A DNA stretch of 10,437 nucleotides from an uncultured Mediterranea sp. (GCA_946007445.1 CAMGAL010000045.1:1-10437), one strand, 5' to 3'; numbered from the stretch's first letter, positions 1-6,297 are shown. Notes: generated from the sequence alone by a model not told the origin. Translations and numbers: made by a program.

Positions 1-842
1 TTGCGTGCCAGTCCGTTAATGGCCGCGCCGATGGCGGCGCCTGTGTCGGTGAGGCTCAGCGCGTAGGTGTTGAACACCATGGCCAGCACAAAGAACAAAA
101 TGAACCAGGGGATGGAAATCTTCTGCCCCTTGCTTTTGAAGATGAAAGAGGTGGCCAGTGCCAGCGGTATGATCCACAGGGCGCGAGTCAGCTTGATGGT
201 CGTGGCTACCTGCAGAGCCTCTTCGCCGTAGGCCGCTCCGGCACCTACCACCGAGCTTGTGTCGTGGATGGCGATGGCTGCCCAGGTACCAAACTGCTGT
301 TGGTCCATATCCAGCGCATGACCGATGGCTGGGAAGATGAAGAGTGCAATGGCGTTGAGGATGAAGATGGTGCCCAGTGCCACGGACATCTCCGTGTCCT
401 TGGCTTTCAGCACCGGTCCTACGGCCGCAATGGCACTACCGCCGCAGATGGCGGTGCCGGAGCTGATGAGGTATGAGGTGTCGCGGTCCACCTTCAGCAG
501 TTTGCGGCCTATCCACCAGCCTATCAGCATGGTGCCTACCACCGATACGACGGTGAACGTCATGCCCTCCTTGCCCGACTGCAACGAAGCCTGCAGGTTC
601 ATGCCGAATCCCAGACCTACCACCGAGTATTGCAGCAGGTACTTGGACACTTTCTTGTTGAACTTCGGATAGGCCTGCCCGAATATCAAGGCGAAGGCCA
701 AGCCCAGGAAGAGGGCTACAGGCGGAGTGACCCAGGAAGTCAGCGACTCGGTGCCGGGCACGTAGCCCAGCAGCAGGAAGAGGGTGAGAATAGCTACTAA
801 AGCGATGTAGATTACTTGGTTGTTGCTTCTTTTAGATGCCAT
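1..842 (-). CDS. YeiH-family putative sulfate exporter, C-terminus missing
   Basis: This is a polytopic inner-membrane protein of the YeiH family (UPF0324, conserved hypothetical 698), often annotated as a putative sulfate export transporter; the substrate is not firmly established for the family. The frame opens with ATG at 842 and stays open to base 1, giving 280 complete codons plus two bases, so the C-terminus (probably some tens of residues) lies outside the window. Seen in the translation: hydrophobic segments near residues 11-28, 39-55, 95-111, 152-172, 220-235 and 245-262; the family signature GTAICGGSAIAA at 129-140; and a second conserved stretch IHDTSSVVGA at 192-201. The start follows a -7 promoter box by about 40 bases, which supports it. 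It lies downstream of the XRE gene on the same strand (84-base gap) but seems to have its own promoter. Family assignment is secure; transport role is from family annotation only. Confidence 0.9.
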   Translation of the reverse strand, partial: MASKRSNNQVIYIALVAILTLFLLLGYVPGTESLTSWVTPPVALFLGLAFALIFGQAYPKFNKKVSKYLLQYSVVGLGFGMNLQASLQSGKEGMTFTVVSVVGTMLIGWWIGRKLLKVDRDTSYLISSGTAICGGSAIAAVGPVLKAKDTEMSVALGTIFILNAIALFIFPAIGHALDMDQQQFGTWAAIAIHDTSSVVGAGAAYGEEALQVATTIKLTRALWIIPLALATSFIFKSKGQKISIPWFILFFVLAMVFNTYALSLTDTGAAIGAAINGLAR

Positions 843-882
843 GACGGATGTAGTTATTAAAGTTGTATGCTGATTTTGCCTG

Positions 883-890
883 CAAAGGTA
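883..890 (-). promoter_or_regulatory. Bacteroides-type -7 promoter element for the YeiH-family gene
   Basis: On the minus strand these bases read TACCTTTG, a perfect match to the Bacteroides sigma-factor -7 consensus TAnnTTTG. It lies 40 bases upstream of the ATG at 842, giving an expected leader of about 30-35 nt. I do not see a good TTTG -33 box at the usual 19-21 base spacing; the nearest GTTG is only 12 bases away, so the upstream element is weak or absent. Confidence 0.6.
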
Positions 891-926
891 GCTATAATTC
901 GACAACTTATTCTCCATCCGGGCTAA

Positions 927-1268
927 TTATTTCATCCACTCATTGATTCGCTGCTTCAGGTTCAGTTTCAATAAATCTTCTTGTTCCAGCTCCAACTCCA
1001 CCAAGACGCGGGCCTTTCTGATTTTCTTTGTTTCCGGTGAATCGCAATTTGTCTGATGGGGATGGATGGAATAGAGCAGGGCAAAGTCGTAATCCAACGC
1101 TTTCGAGACGTTGAAAAGCGTGTCGGTATCTATGCTCTTTCGCGTCAGCAAGTAGTCCACACTTTGAGGTCTAACATTCATTCTCCTTGCGAGTTCAGCC
1201 TTGGTAACCTCTTGCTTTGCCATGACATCGCGTATAATCTCTCCTATGAATATATTGCTTTTTTCCAT
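927..1268 (-). CDS. XRE-family helix-turn-helix transcriptional regulator
   Basis: A small (113-residue) cytoplasmic DNA-binding protein. Residues about 8-65 form an XRE/Cro-C1-like five-helix domain, with the helix-turn-helix at about 23-41 (KAELARRMNVRPQSVDYLL): the Ala-x-x-Met-x-Val turn followed by the recognition helix PQSVDYLL. Residues 44-67 (SIDTDTLFNVSKALDYDF) match the helices that usually close this fold. The last 35 residues are highly charged and helical, possibly a dimerisation tail. The start ATG at 1268 is the first in the frame. The gene diverges from the 200-residue membrane protein gene across a 148-base region containing paired direct repeats, so local repression or autoregulation is likely (inference). 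A weak possible promoter on its strand is TTTA (1311-1314) with TAAATATG (1282-1289, one mismatch). There is no toxin, integrase or phage gene beside it, so a toxin-antitoxin or phage role is not supported here. Confidence 0.88.
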   Translation of the reverse strand: MEKSNIFIGEIIRDVMAKQEVTKAELARRMNVRPQSVDYLLTRKSIDTDTLFNVSKALDYDFALLYSIHPHQTNCDSPETKKIRKARVLVELELEQEDLLKLNLKQRINEWMK

Positions 1269-1315
1269 AGCTATAAAAATACATATTTATCTGATGTGTC
1301 CCTTCGGATGTAAAT

Positions 1316-1361
1316 CATAAAATGTTTGAGTAATATCAAAATTTATAGCATAAAATGTTTG
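1316..1361. repeat. Paired 13-bp direct repeats, candidate operator
   Basis: CATAAAATGTTTG occurs at 1316-1328 and again at 1349-1361, start-to-start distance 33 bp, close to three helical turns, so both copies face roughly the same side of the DNA. The second copy ends exactly in the TTTG -33 element of the plus-strand promoter. It also runs into an inverted repeat, ATAAAA (1350-1355) and TTTTAT (1362-1367). The first copy sits just upstream of a weak promoter for the XRE gene. Use as an operator for the adjacent XRE protein is inference from position. Confidence 0.5.
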
Positions 1362-1389
1362 TTTTATCAGATAATTTATGATAACTTTG
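1358..1389 (+). promoter_or_regulatory. Bacteroides-type promoter for the 200-residue membrane protein gene
   Basis: A -33 element TTTG (1358-1361) and a perfect -7 element TAACTTTG (1382-1389) are separated by 20 bases, the expected spacing. Transcription should begin near 1394-1397, leaving a leader of about 20 nt before ATG 1417. This places the ATG at 1378 upstream of the transcript and argues against it as the start. The sequence after the -7 box (CTTTGCCGC) is shared with the promoter near 6290. The -33 box lies inside the second 13-bp repeat, so binding there would block RNA polymerase. Confidence 0.75.
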
Positions 1390-1416
1390 CCGCGAAATTT
1401 ATTAAACACTCTACTT

Positions 1417-2019
1417 ATGGGACTCGCTTTGAAACTGCTGTTGCTGTTTTTGGTACTATGTACTTTGGCCACAATCATATGGCTCTGTGTGGATTTCCGC
1501 CGCTACCTCAAGCGACATTCGTGGCTACTGCTATTGCTCGTTTCGATGGATGTCTGTGCCCAGTACACCGACAAGGAGGGATGCGAAGTGGCATTCCGTT
1601 GGGGCGAGAACGTGCCCGGACAGCTGGAGCAAACGAAGGATGGCATATGCTATCGTTTCCTTCCGTCTGGAAAGTCTTGGATTATTCGGCTTGAAAACCA
1701 AGGGAATGGTGACGTGTACATCAATTGGGCGAGGGCTCGTTTCATGATCAATGCCGTTTCGTCGGCCTTGGCATTCTATGGCCGGCCTTTGTCGGAGGAG
1801 CCTCTACCGGTGACGTGCTTGAAGGCCGGTGAGCAACGCGATTTTGAGGTGACATCAGCCTCGTTGGTCGATGAACACCGCACTCGCCGCATATACAGAG
1901 CCTCCGAGTTGAAGAATGACAGGCTGATAGGAATTCATATCGTGCTGTCTGCTTCAGACGATGGCATTTGCTTCAACTACAACGAATTTTCATTCCTGGT
2001 GTCTAAGAAGATATACTAA
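1417..2019 (+). CDS. Membrane-anchored hypothetical protein, unrecognised
   Basis: I do not recognise this 200-residue protein. I chose ATG 1417 because the upstream in-frame ATG at 1378 precedes the predicted transcription start. Two hydrophobic stretches lie at about residues 5-25 and 36-48, separated by a strongly basic loop (DFRRYLKRH, 26-34); the positive-inside rule puts that loop in the cytoplasm and the rest outside. The second stretch ends in VCAQY (46-50) and could be a signal-peptidase site (Val at -3, Ala at -1) rather than a permanent anchor; it is not a good lipobox. Residues about 50-200 are soluble, with alternating polar and hydrophobic segments (for example SWIIRLENQGNGDVYINW, 87-104) suggesting a beta-rich, possibly Ig-like fold; five Cys lie outside the first membrane segment (47, 56, 78, 134, 185). 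It is transcribed away from the XRE gene, under a promoter overlapping the repeats, so XRE-controlled expression is likely. Confidence 0.75.
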   Translation: MGLALKLLLLFLVLCTLATIIWLCVDFRRYLKRHSWLLLLLVSMDVCAQYTDKEGCEVAFRWGENVPGQLEQTKDGICYRFLPSGKSWIIRLENQGNGDVYINWARARFMINAVSSALAFYGRPLSEEPLPVTCLKAGEQRDFEVTSASLVDEHRTRRIYRASELKNDRLIGIHIVLSASDDGICFNYNEFSFLVSKKIY

Positions 2020-2141
2020 TCTAATCATACTTTTATTGATGGGGCCTGTGTCGGGCCGGCGCTATTTGGAGAACTTCTTTATATGACCAACTTCACTCAT
2101 TCTGACAATCTCCAAGGCGTCGGGTTCCGATGCAGGCTTCC

Positions 2142-2819
2142 TTACATCTTCATGGTTGCATAGACTGCAATGCCAGCTATGGTGGCCAAGCCTGTGCCAA
2201 CGGGCAGGAGGCTGTAGCGCAACTGGTCGGGGTGCGTCGGCGCGCTTTGGAAACGGCTGAGGTAGAGGAACAGGTGGTACATCAGCCAGGCGCTTATCCA
2301 TCCGATACAAGTTCCCGTCAGCAGGTCGCCCAGGTAGTGTACGCCGAGATACATGCGCGAGTAGCAGGTCAGCACCGCCCACGAGAAGAGGAACAACGAC
2401 AGCCACGAACGGCGGAAAAAGTAGTGGATGAAGAAACTTAGCCCGAAGGTGTTGGCCGCATGGCACGAGGGGAAACCAAAACGGCCTCCCCGATAGCCGT
2501 CCACGATGTGCACCAGTCCGGCAATGGGATTGTCGAGGTTGGAGGGACGCATACGCTCCACCCAAGGGCGGATGAGGGTGGCTCCCAACTGGTCGGCTAA
2601 GGTGATGGTGAGCGCCAGACCCAGCATACAGAGCAGCATGACCTTCCAATGGAAGTCGTGCAACACCACGAAGTAGATGCTCAGATACATGGGTATCCAG
2701 ATCCACTTGCCACTATAGCACTGCATGAAGGTGTCGAAGAAAGGGGAGTGCATCCCATTGATGAAGAGCAGAATCTGATTGTCCGTCTGCAAGAACCATT
2801 GGAGAATGTCGTTGAACAT
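2142..2819 (-). CDS. PAP2-family membrane phosphatase
   Basis: A 225-residue integral membrane phosphatase of the PAP2 (phosphatidic acid phosphatase 2) superfamily, which removes phosphate from lipid phosphates or pyrophosphates at the outer face of the inner membrane. All three motifs are visible: motif 1 as R84-x6-R91-P92 (the usual first Lys is Arg), motif 2 as PSCH at 117-120 (usually PSGH), and motif 3 as S154-R155-x5-H161-x3-D165. H120 and H161 are the predicted catalytic histidines. Hydrophobic helices lie near 40-53, 59-77, 121-136, 139-153, 166-187 and 203-222. ATG 2819 is the first start after the upstream stop; the frame remains open far upstream but only as a shadow of the neighbouring gene. 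It follows the LTA-synthase-like gene by 50 bases and is probably cotranscribed. Substrates could be undecaprenyl pyrophosphate, phosphatidylglycerol phosphate, or lipid A phosphate as in LpxE/LpxF; the sequence does not decide. Confidence 0.92.
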   Translation of the reverse strand: MFNDILQWFLQTDNQILLFINGMHSPFFDTFMQCYSGKWIWIPMYLSIYFVVLHDFHWKVMLLCMLGLALTITLADQLGATLIRPWVERMRPSNLDNPIAGLVHIVDGYRGGRFGFPSCHAANTFGLSFFIHYFFRRSWLSLFLFSWAVLTCYSRMYLGVHYLGDLLTGTCIGWISAWLMYHLFLYLSRFQSAPTHPDQLRYSLLPVGTGLATIAGIAVYATMKM

Positions 2820-2869
2820 GGCGAGGTGAGTTTGATGGTTACATGATGGGTAATTGGTAAATAAGCGTA

Positions 2870-4723
2870 CTATCGGGCGGCCAGGTCGTCGTAGAGCTTC
2901 TGCAGGTAGGCTTGTGCCTGCTGTATGAGGCGGTCGGTGTCGCTGCCTTGGTTGACGGGTGTCTGTCCCGACTGGCAGTCGTAGATGACCCTTCCTTGGG
3001 GAGACACCAGCCCCACGGCATCGGGCACAGTGAAGAAGGCAAAGTGAGGGGCATCGGGACAGAGCAGGTCTTTGCTGAAGGCGAACTCTTCGTGGGGCAA
3101 GCCGAGCTGTGCCAGCAGGGTGGCAGCCAGGTCGTGTTGGGAGCCGTAGGTGTCGATACGGCAGGGGCGGCGCACGGCACCGCCTATCATCAGCATCGGT
3201 ATCTCGTAGCGTTCTACGGTGAGGTTGCTGATGCCTTCGGGATAGCAACCCAGGTGGTCGGGCACAAGCACTACCACCGTATTCTTCCACTGGGGCAGCT
3301 GTCGGAACCGGCGGATGAAGTCTCCCACGCAGCTGTCGGTGTAGGCAAAGGCGTTCAGCCGGTCGTTCGCCAGACGGCGGTAGGGCACCTCAAACGGCTC
3401 GTGGCTGCTGGAGGTCTGTACGACTCGGAAGGCAGGTGCATCGCTATGGGAGGTCCCAGCGGCTTCGGCCTGCAGGTCGTTGTACAGGAGGCGGAAGAGC
3501 AGATGGTCATGTACTCCCCACTTGCTCAGACGCTCGGAGACCGGGAAGTCTTGGTCGCTGACGATGCGCTCAAAGCCGGACGAGCGGAGGTAGGAGCGCA
3601 TGTTGGTGAAGTCGGCATCGCCTCCGTAATAGTAGTCGGCGCGATAACCTGCCCGGCGCAGCGAGGCACAGATGGAGGGGAGGTGTTGCGTCTTGCGCGG
3701 ATACTTCATGATGCTGGTGGTGGGCTGTGCCGGATAGCCGCTGAGGATGGCTACCAAACCGCGGTCGGTGCGGAAGCTGTTGGCATGTAGGTGGGTGAAC
3801 AAGACTCCTTCGGAGCAGAGGCTGTCTATCTCCACTGCAATGTCGGGTTCGCCTCCCAAGCTCGTCAGCAGGTGCGAGGAGAAACTCTCGAGGATGATGA
3901 AGAGCAGGTCGGAACGCGAGGTGGTGAAGAGGGTGTCGGAGGGCTGGCAGGCCATCCCTTGTGTGGCAGGGTCTTGCATGGTGAGGAAGAGGGAGTCGGC
4001 CGTAGAGGCTTCCATGAAGCGGTATTGGCGTGCAAAGTCCTTCTGCTTGCTCAGCGACTCCAGGAGACTGAAAGCCGGATTGGTAGCAGCATGATTGAGC
4101 TTCAACTCCTGGCTGAAGTAGACCTTGCCGGTGTTCATGGTGGAGACGGTGACACCTCCTCGGATGGGCAGGAAGAGCAGGCCCGGGACCAGTAGCATGA
4201 CCGGCAGGGCGATGGCCGGACGGCGTGCCGGCTGCGAGGGCAGGGGAGTGGTGGCCCACTTCAGGCAGTAGCGGCTCAGCAGGAGGTAGGCCGTCAGTGC
4301 CACGACACCCAGCACCATCAGACCTGGAGTGGCACTGGCCAGGGCATCCTTGGGCGAGGAGAAGAAGTAGAAGAGGGGAGTGGCGTCGAGGCGGAATCCC
4401 CAGTAGCTGTAGAGACCCAGATCGACGGTGAAAATCAGGGCCATCAGCAGGGAGATGAACCACAGATAGCCTTGCCAGACTTTATGCAGGAAGAGGGGTT
4501 CACGCCACGCGCTGAGGCTGAGCATCAAAGCCGGCAGCAGGGTGAGGTAGCCCGCCACCGAGAGGTCGAGCGGCAGTCCGTGCCACATCACCTCCACCCA
4601 ATCGGTGAGGGAGGCGTCGGCATACAAGGTGTGGTGGTAGGCCATGAAGAGGGGCTTCTGGAGTATGAAGAGCCCCAGCAGGGTGACATAGAGTCGGAGC
4701 AGGCAGAGGATTTTTTTTTTCAT
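2870..4723 (-). CDS. LTA-synthase-family sulfatase-like membrane enzyme
   Basis: A 617-residue inner-membrane enzyme of the alkaline phosphatase/sulfatase superfamily with LtaS-like architecture: about five N-terminal helices (residues 6-24, 48-71, 84-104, 133-151, 168-187), a linker, then a large periplasmic catalytic domain (about 270-560). LtaS-type residues can be placed: the metal-binding Glu at E279 (ILESF), the nucleophilic Thr at T319 (NSFRTDRG), His H441 (SSSHEPF), and the Asp-His pair D489-H490 (VPDHLG). A Thr nucleophile, with no Cys-x-Pro sulfatase signature, points to a phosphotransferase such as a phosphoglycerol or phosphoethanolamine transferase rather than a sulfate ester hydrolase. 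Gram-negative Bacteroidales make no lipoteichoic acid, so the acceptor is probably another envelope glycan or lipid (inference). It begins 15 bases after the ModF-like gene and precedes the PAP2 gene, implying one operon. ATG 4723 is followed at once by ten A residues, a possible slippage site. Confidence 0.92.
   Translation of the reverse strand: MKKKILCLLRLYVTLLGLFILQKPLFMAYHHTLYADASLTDWVEVMWHGLPLDLSVAGYLTLLPALMLSLSAWREPLFLHKVWQGYLWFISLLMALIFTVDLGLYSYWGFRLDATPLFYFFSSPKDALASATPGLMVLGVVALTAYLLLSRYCLKWATTPLPSQPARRPAIALPVMLLVPGLLFLPIRGGVTVSTMNTGKVYFSQELKLNHAATNPAFSLLESLSKQKDFARQYRFMEASTADSLFLTMQDPATQGMACQPSDTLFTTSRSDLLFIILESFSSHLLTSLGGEPDIAVEIDSLCSEGVLFTHLHANSFRTDRGLVAILSGYPAQPTTSIMKYPRKTQHLPSICASLRRAGYRADYYYGGDADFTNMRSYLRSSGFERIVSDQDFPVSERLSKWGVHDHLLFRLLYNDLQAEAAGTSHSDAPAFRVVQTSSSHEPFEVPYRRLANDRLNAFAYTDSCVGDFIRRFRQLPQWKNTVVVLVPDHLGCYPEGISNLTVERYEIPMLMIGGAVRRPCRIDTYGSQHDLAATLLAQLGLPHEEFAFSKDLLCPDAPHFAFFTVPDAVGLVSPQGRVIYDCQSGQTPVNQGSDTDRLIQQAQAYLQKLYDDLAAR
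4711..4720 (-). repeat. 10-base poly(A) tract immediately after a start codon
   Basis: On the coding (minus) strand ATG is followed directly by ten A residues, encoding Lys-Lys-Lys and the first base of the Ile codon. Loss of one A would move translation into a frame that meets a stop after about 44 codons; gain of one also leaves the frame. Homopolymers of this length can slip during replication or transcription. Whether it varies in nature cannot be judged from one sequence. Confidence 0.7.
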
Positions 4724-4738
4724 CGGGAGGAAAAAATA

Positions 4739-6208
4739 TTAATGTCGGGTGAGACTCAGCCGGTGGTCGATGGTGGAGGGCAACTCGCGGTCGTAGTGGG
4801 TCACCATGATGAGGGTCTTGTCGCGCCGATGGCAGAAGGCTTCGATGATGCGCTTCACACGGCGGCGGTTGTAGGTGTCGAGTCCGTGCAGGGGCTCGTC
4901 GAGGATGAGCAGTTCAGGATCCTTCACGAAGGCGCGGGCCAGCAGGGCCAGGCGTTGCTCACCGCTGGAGAGCTGGAGGAAGGGCACGTCGCGCAGGTGG
5001 TCGATGCCGAATATCTCCATCCACCAGAGGCAGGCTTCCTGCTCGTCGGAGCTGGGGCGCTTGTAGAGACCTATGGTGTCGTGCAGGCCGCTGGCCACAA
5101 TCTCCACCGTGGGCAGGTTCTTCAGGTAGGCGCGGTGCATCTCGGGGCTCACGTAGCCTATATGCTGCTTGATCTCCCAGATGCTCTCTCCTGTGCCGCG
5201 CTTGCGCCCGAAGAGGCTGATGTCGCAGGCGTAGGATTGGGGATTGTCGGCACATACCAGGCTGAGCAGGGTAGACTTGCCCGAGCCGTTCTGCCCGCTC
5301 AAGGCCCACTTCTCGCCTCGGCGCACCAGCCAGTCGAGGTTGCTCAAGATGGTGCGCTCGCCGTAGCGGATGCTCACCTTCTGGAGGCGAACCACCTCGT
5401 CGCCCGTGAAGTTGGTGTGGGTGTAGGGCAGGGAGACGATGCGCTGATGCAGCGTGGCAAACAGCTCTTGGTCATGGGCTTGGCGCACGGGGTCGGTGGC
5501 GAAGAATTGCTGCAGATAGGCTTCGCGCGTCAGCTTTTGCCCCACCTGCTTCCCTTCGACAGGGATGACGTGGGTGATGAACTCCGGAATGTCGTCGAGC
5601 ATGGAGAGCACCAGTACGATTTGCAGCGACTGCATCTCGGAGAGGCGTTGCATCAGGTCGCCCAGCAGCTGGCGGGTCGAGGCATCGAGACCGATGAAGG
5701 GGTTGTCCATAATCAGGATGCGGGGCGCGGTGAGCAGGGCTTTCACCAGCTGGAACTTGCGCAACTCGCCACTGGAGAGGAGAATGATCTTCTTGTCGAG
5801 CAGCGGTCGGAGGTCAAAGAGGTCGAAGAGCTTCTGCTCCCAGTCGGGATTTGTGGCCTTGCCTATCAGTTCGCTGACCAGAGGCACATCGTCGTGATCC
5901 GTCTGGTTCCACCGTTGCTGGTAGTAATAGTTGCCGTCGGCCGCTCCATAGGTGTCGCGGAAGGCGATGTACTTGATGTTGTCGTAGGCGGTAGATGTGG
6001 CCGAGGGGCGGAAGTCGTAGGTCAGGCTGCCTTGCCGCAGCGGATACTTGCCCGTCAGCAGGTCCACCAGCAGGCTTTTGCCGGCGGCATTGGGTCCTAC
6101 CAGAGCGATATGCTCTCCGTCTATGAGGTCGCAATCGGCCGCAGCGGCCAGTCGCACCAAGGGGTTGCGGGCCATCGCTCCCTCCAAAAATAAGGTATGT
6201 TGCTCCAT
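4739..6208 (-). CDS. modF: ModF-like tandem ABC ATPase with a degenerate first domain
   Basis: A 489-residue cytoplasmic protein with two ABC ATPase domains and no membrane segment, matching E. coli ModF (once called the photorepair protein PhrA) in architecture and, as I recall, length. Domain 1: Walker A GPNAAGKS (38-45), signature LSSGE (144-148), Walker B ILIMDN (164-169). Domain 2: Walker A GQNGSGKST (305-313), signature LSSGE (413-417), Walker B LLILDE (433-438), switch His H471. In domain 1 the catalytic Glu is replaced by N169 and the switch His position appears to be Met (M203), so only domain 2 should hydrolyse ATP well. It lacks the ABC-F interdomain arm. No molybdate permease or binding protein is nearby, so a role in molybdenum uptake is doubtful. 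It leads the minus-strand operon with the LTA-synthase-like and PAP2 genes. ATG 6208 is preferred because the promoter box lies 20 bases upstream; M12 is an alternative start. Confidence 0.85.
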   Translation of the reverse strand: MEQHTLFLEGAMARNPLVRLAAAADCDLIDGEHIALVGPNAAGKSLLVDLLTGKYPLRQGSLTYDFRPSATSTAYDNIKYIAFRDTYGAADGNYYYQQRWNQTDHDDVPLVSELIGKATNPDWEQKLFDLFDLRPLLDKKIILLSSGELRKFQLVKALLTAPRILIMDNPFIGLDASTRQLLGDLMQRLSEMQSLQIVLVLSMLDDIPEFITHVIPVEGKQVGQKLTREAYLQQFFATDPVRQAHDQELFATLHQRIVSLPYTHTNFTGDEVVRLQKVSIRYGERTILSNLDWLVRRGEKWALSGQNGSGKSTLLSLVCADNPQSYACDISLFGRKRGTGESIWEIKQHIGYVSPEMHRAYLKNLPTVEIVASGLHDTIGLYKRPSSDEQEACLWWMEIFGIDHLRDVPFLQLSSGEQRLALLARAFVKDPELLILDEPLHGLDTYNRRRVKRIIEAFCHRRDKTLIMVTHYDRELPSTIDHRLSLTRH

Positions 6209-6228
6209 TTTTTACGCTATTTTGGCCA

Positions 6229-6236
6229 CAAAGATA
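6229..6236 (-). promoter_or_regulatory. -7 promoter element for the ModF-like/LTA-synthase-like/PAP2 operon
   Basis: The minus strand reads TATCTTTG, a perfect TAnnTTTG match, 20 bases upstream of ATG 6208. The leader would be only about 12-15 nt. No clear TTTG is found at the -33 distance. It is the only promoter-like element I see for the three-gene run, whose internal gaps are 15 and 50 bases. Confidence 0.6.
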
Positions 6237-6289
6237 CATATTATTATGGTCATTGAAGCATGATGCGTACACTGAATCTGTTTTTTTGT

Positions 6290-6297
6290 TATCTTTG
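6290..6297 (+). promoter_or_regulatory. -7 promoter element for cstA
   Basis: TATCTTTG is a perfect match to TAnnTTTG, followed by CCGC as in the promoter at 1382. It lies 38 bases upstream of ATG 6336, with an A/T-rich leader of about 30 nt. A run of T (6281-6287) precedes it, but there is no TTTG at the normal -33 distance. It is divergent from the operon promoter at 6229-6236, with 53 bases between the two boxes. Confidence 0.65.

Noticed and set aside
264..672. Plus-strand open frames inside the first 842 bases
   Set aside because: The minus strand encodes an uninterrupted YeiH-family protein with its signature motifs over the whole stretch.
927..1268. Toxin-antitoxin antitoxin or prophage repressor
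   Set aside because: The HTH fold would permit it, but no toxin-like partner, integrase or phage gene is adjacent, and the divergent gene encodes a membrane-anchored protein unlike known toxins.
2020..2141. Possible terminator hairpin or small gene between the convergent genes
   Set aside because: The GGGCC-rich stretch near 2042-2060 does not form a convincing stem followed by a T run, and no small frame has a supported start.
2820..3290. N-terminal extension of the PAP2 reading frame into the LTA-synthase-like gene
   Set aside because: The extra residues are Arg/Pro/His-rich and overlap the neighbour's catalytic domain in another frame; a normal PAP2 N-terminus begins at 2819.
2912..3790. 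A 292-codon plus-strand open frame opposite the LTA-synthase-like gene
   Set aside because: Antisense shadow of a gene with identified catalytic residues; no domain, signal peptide or promoter.
4472..6193. A 573-codon plus-strand open frame opposite the ModF-like gene
   Set aside because: It lies antisense to a gene with clear ABC motifs; its product is Val/Gly/Glu/His/Gln-rich with no recognisable domain, the usual shadow of a GC-rich coding strand.
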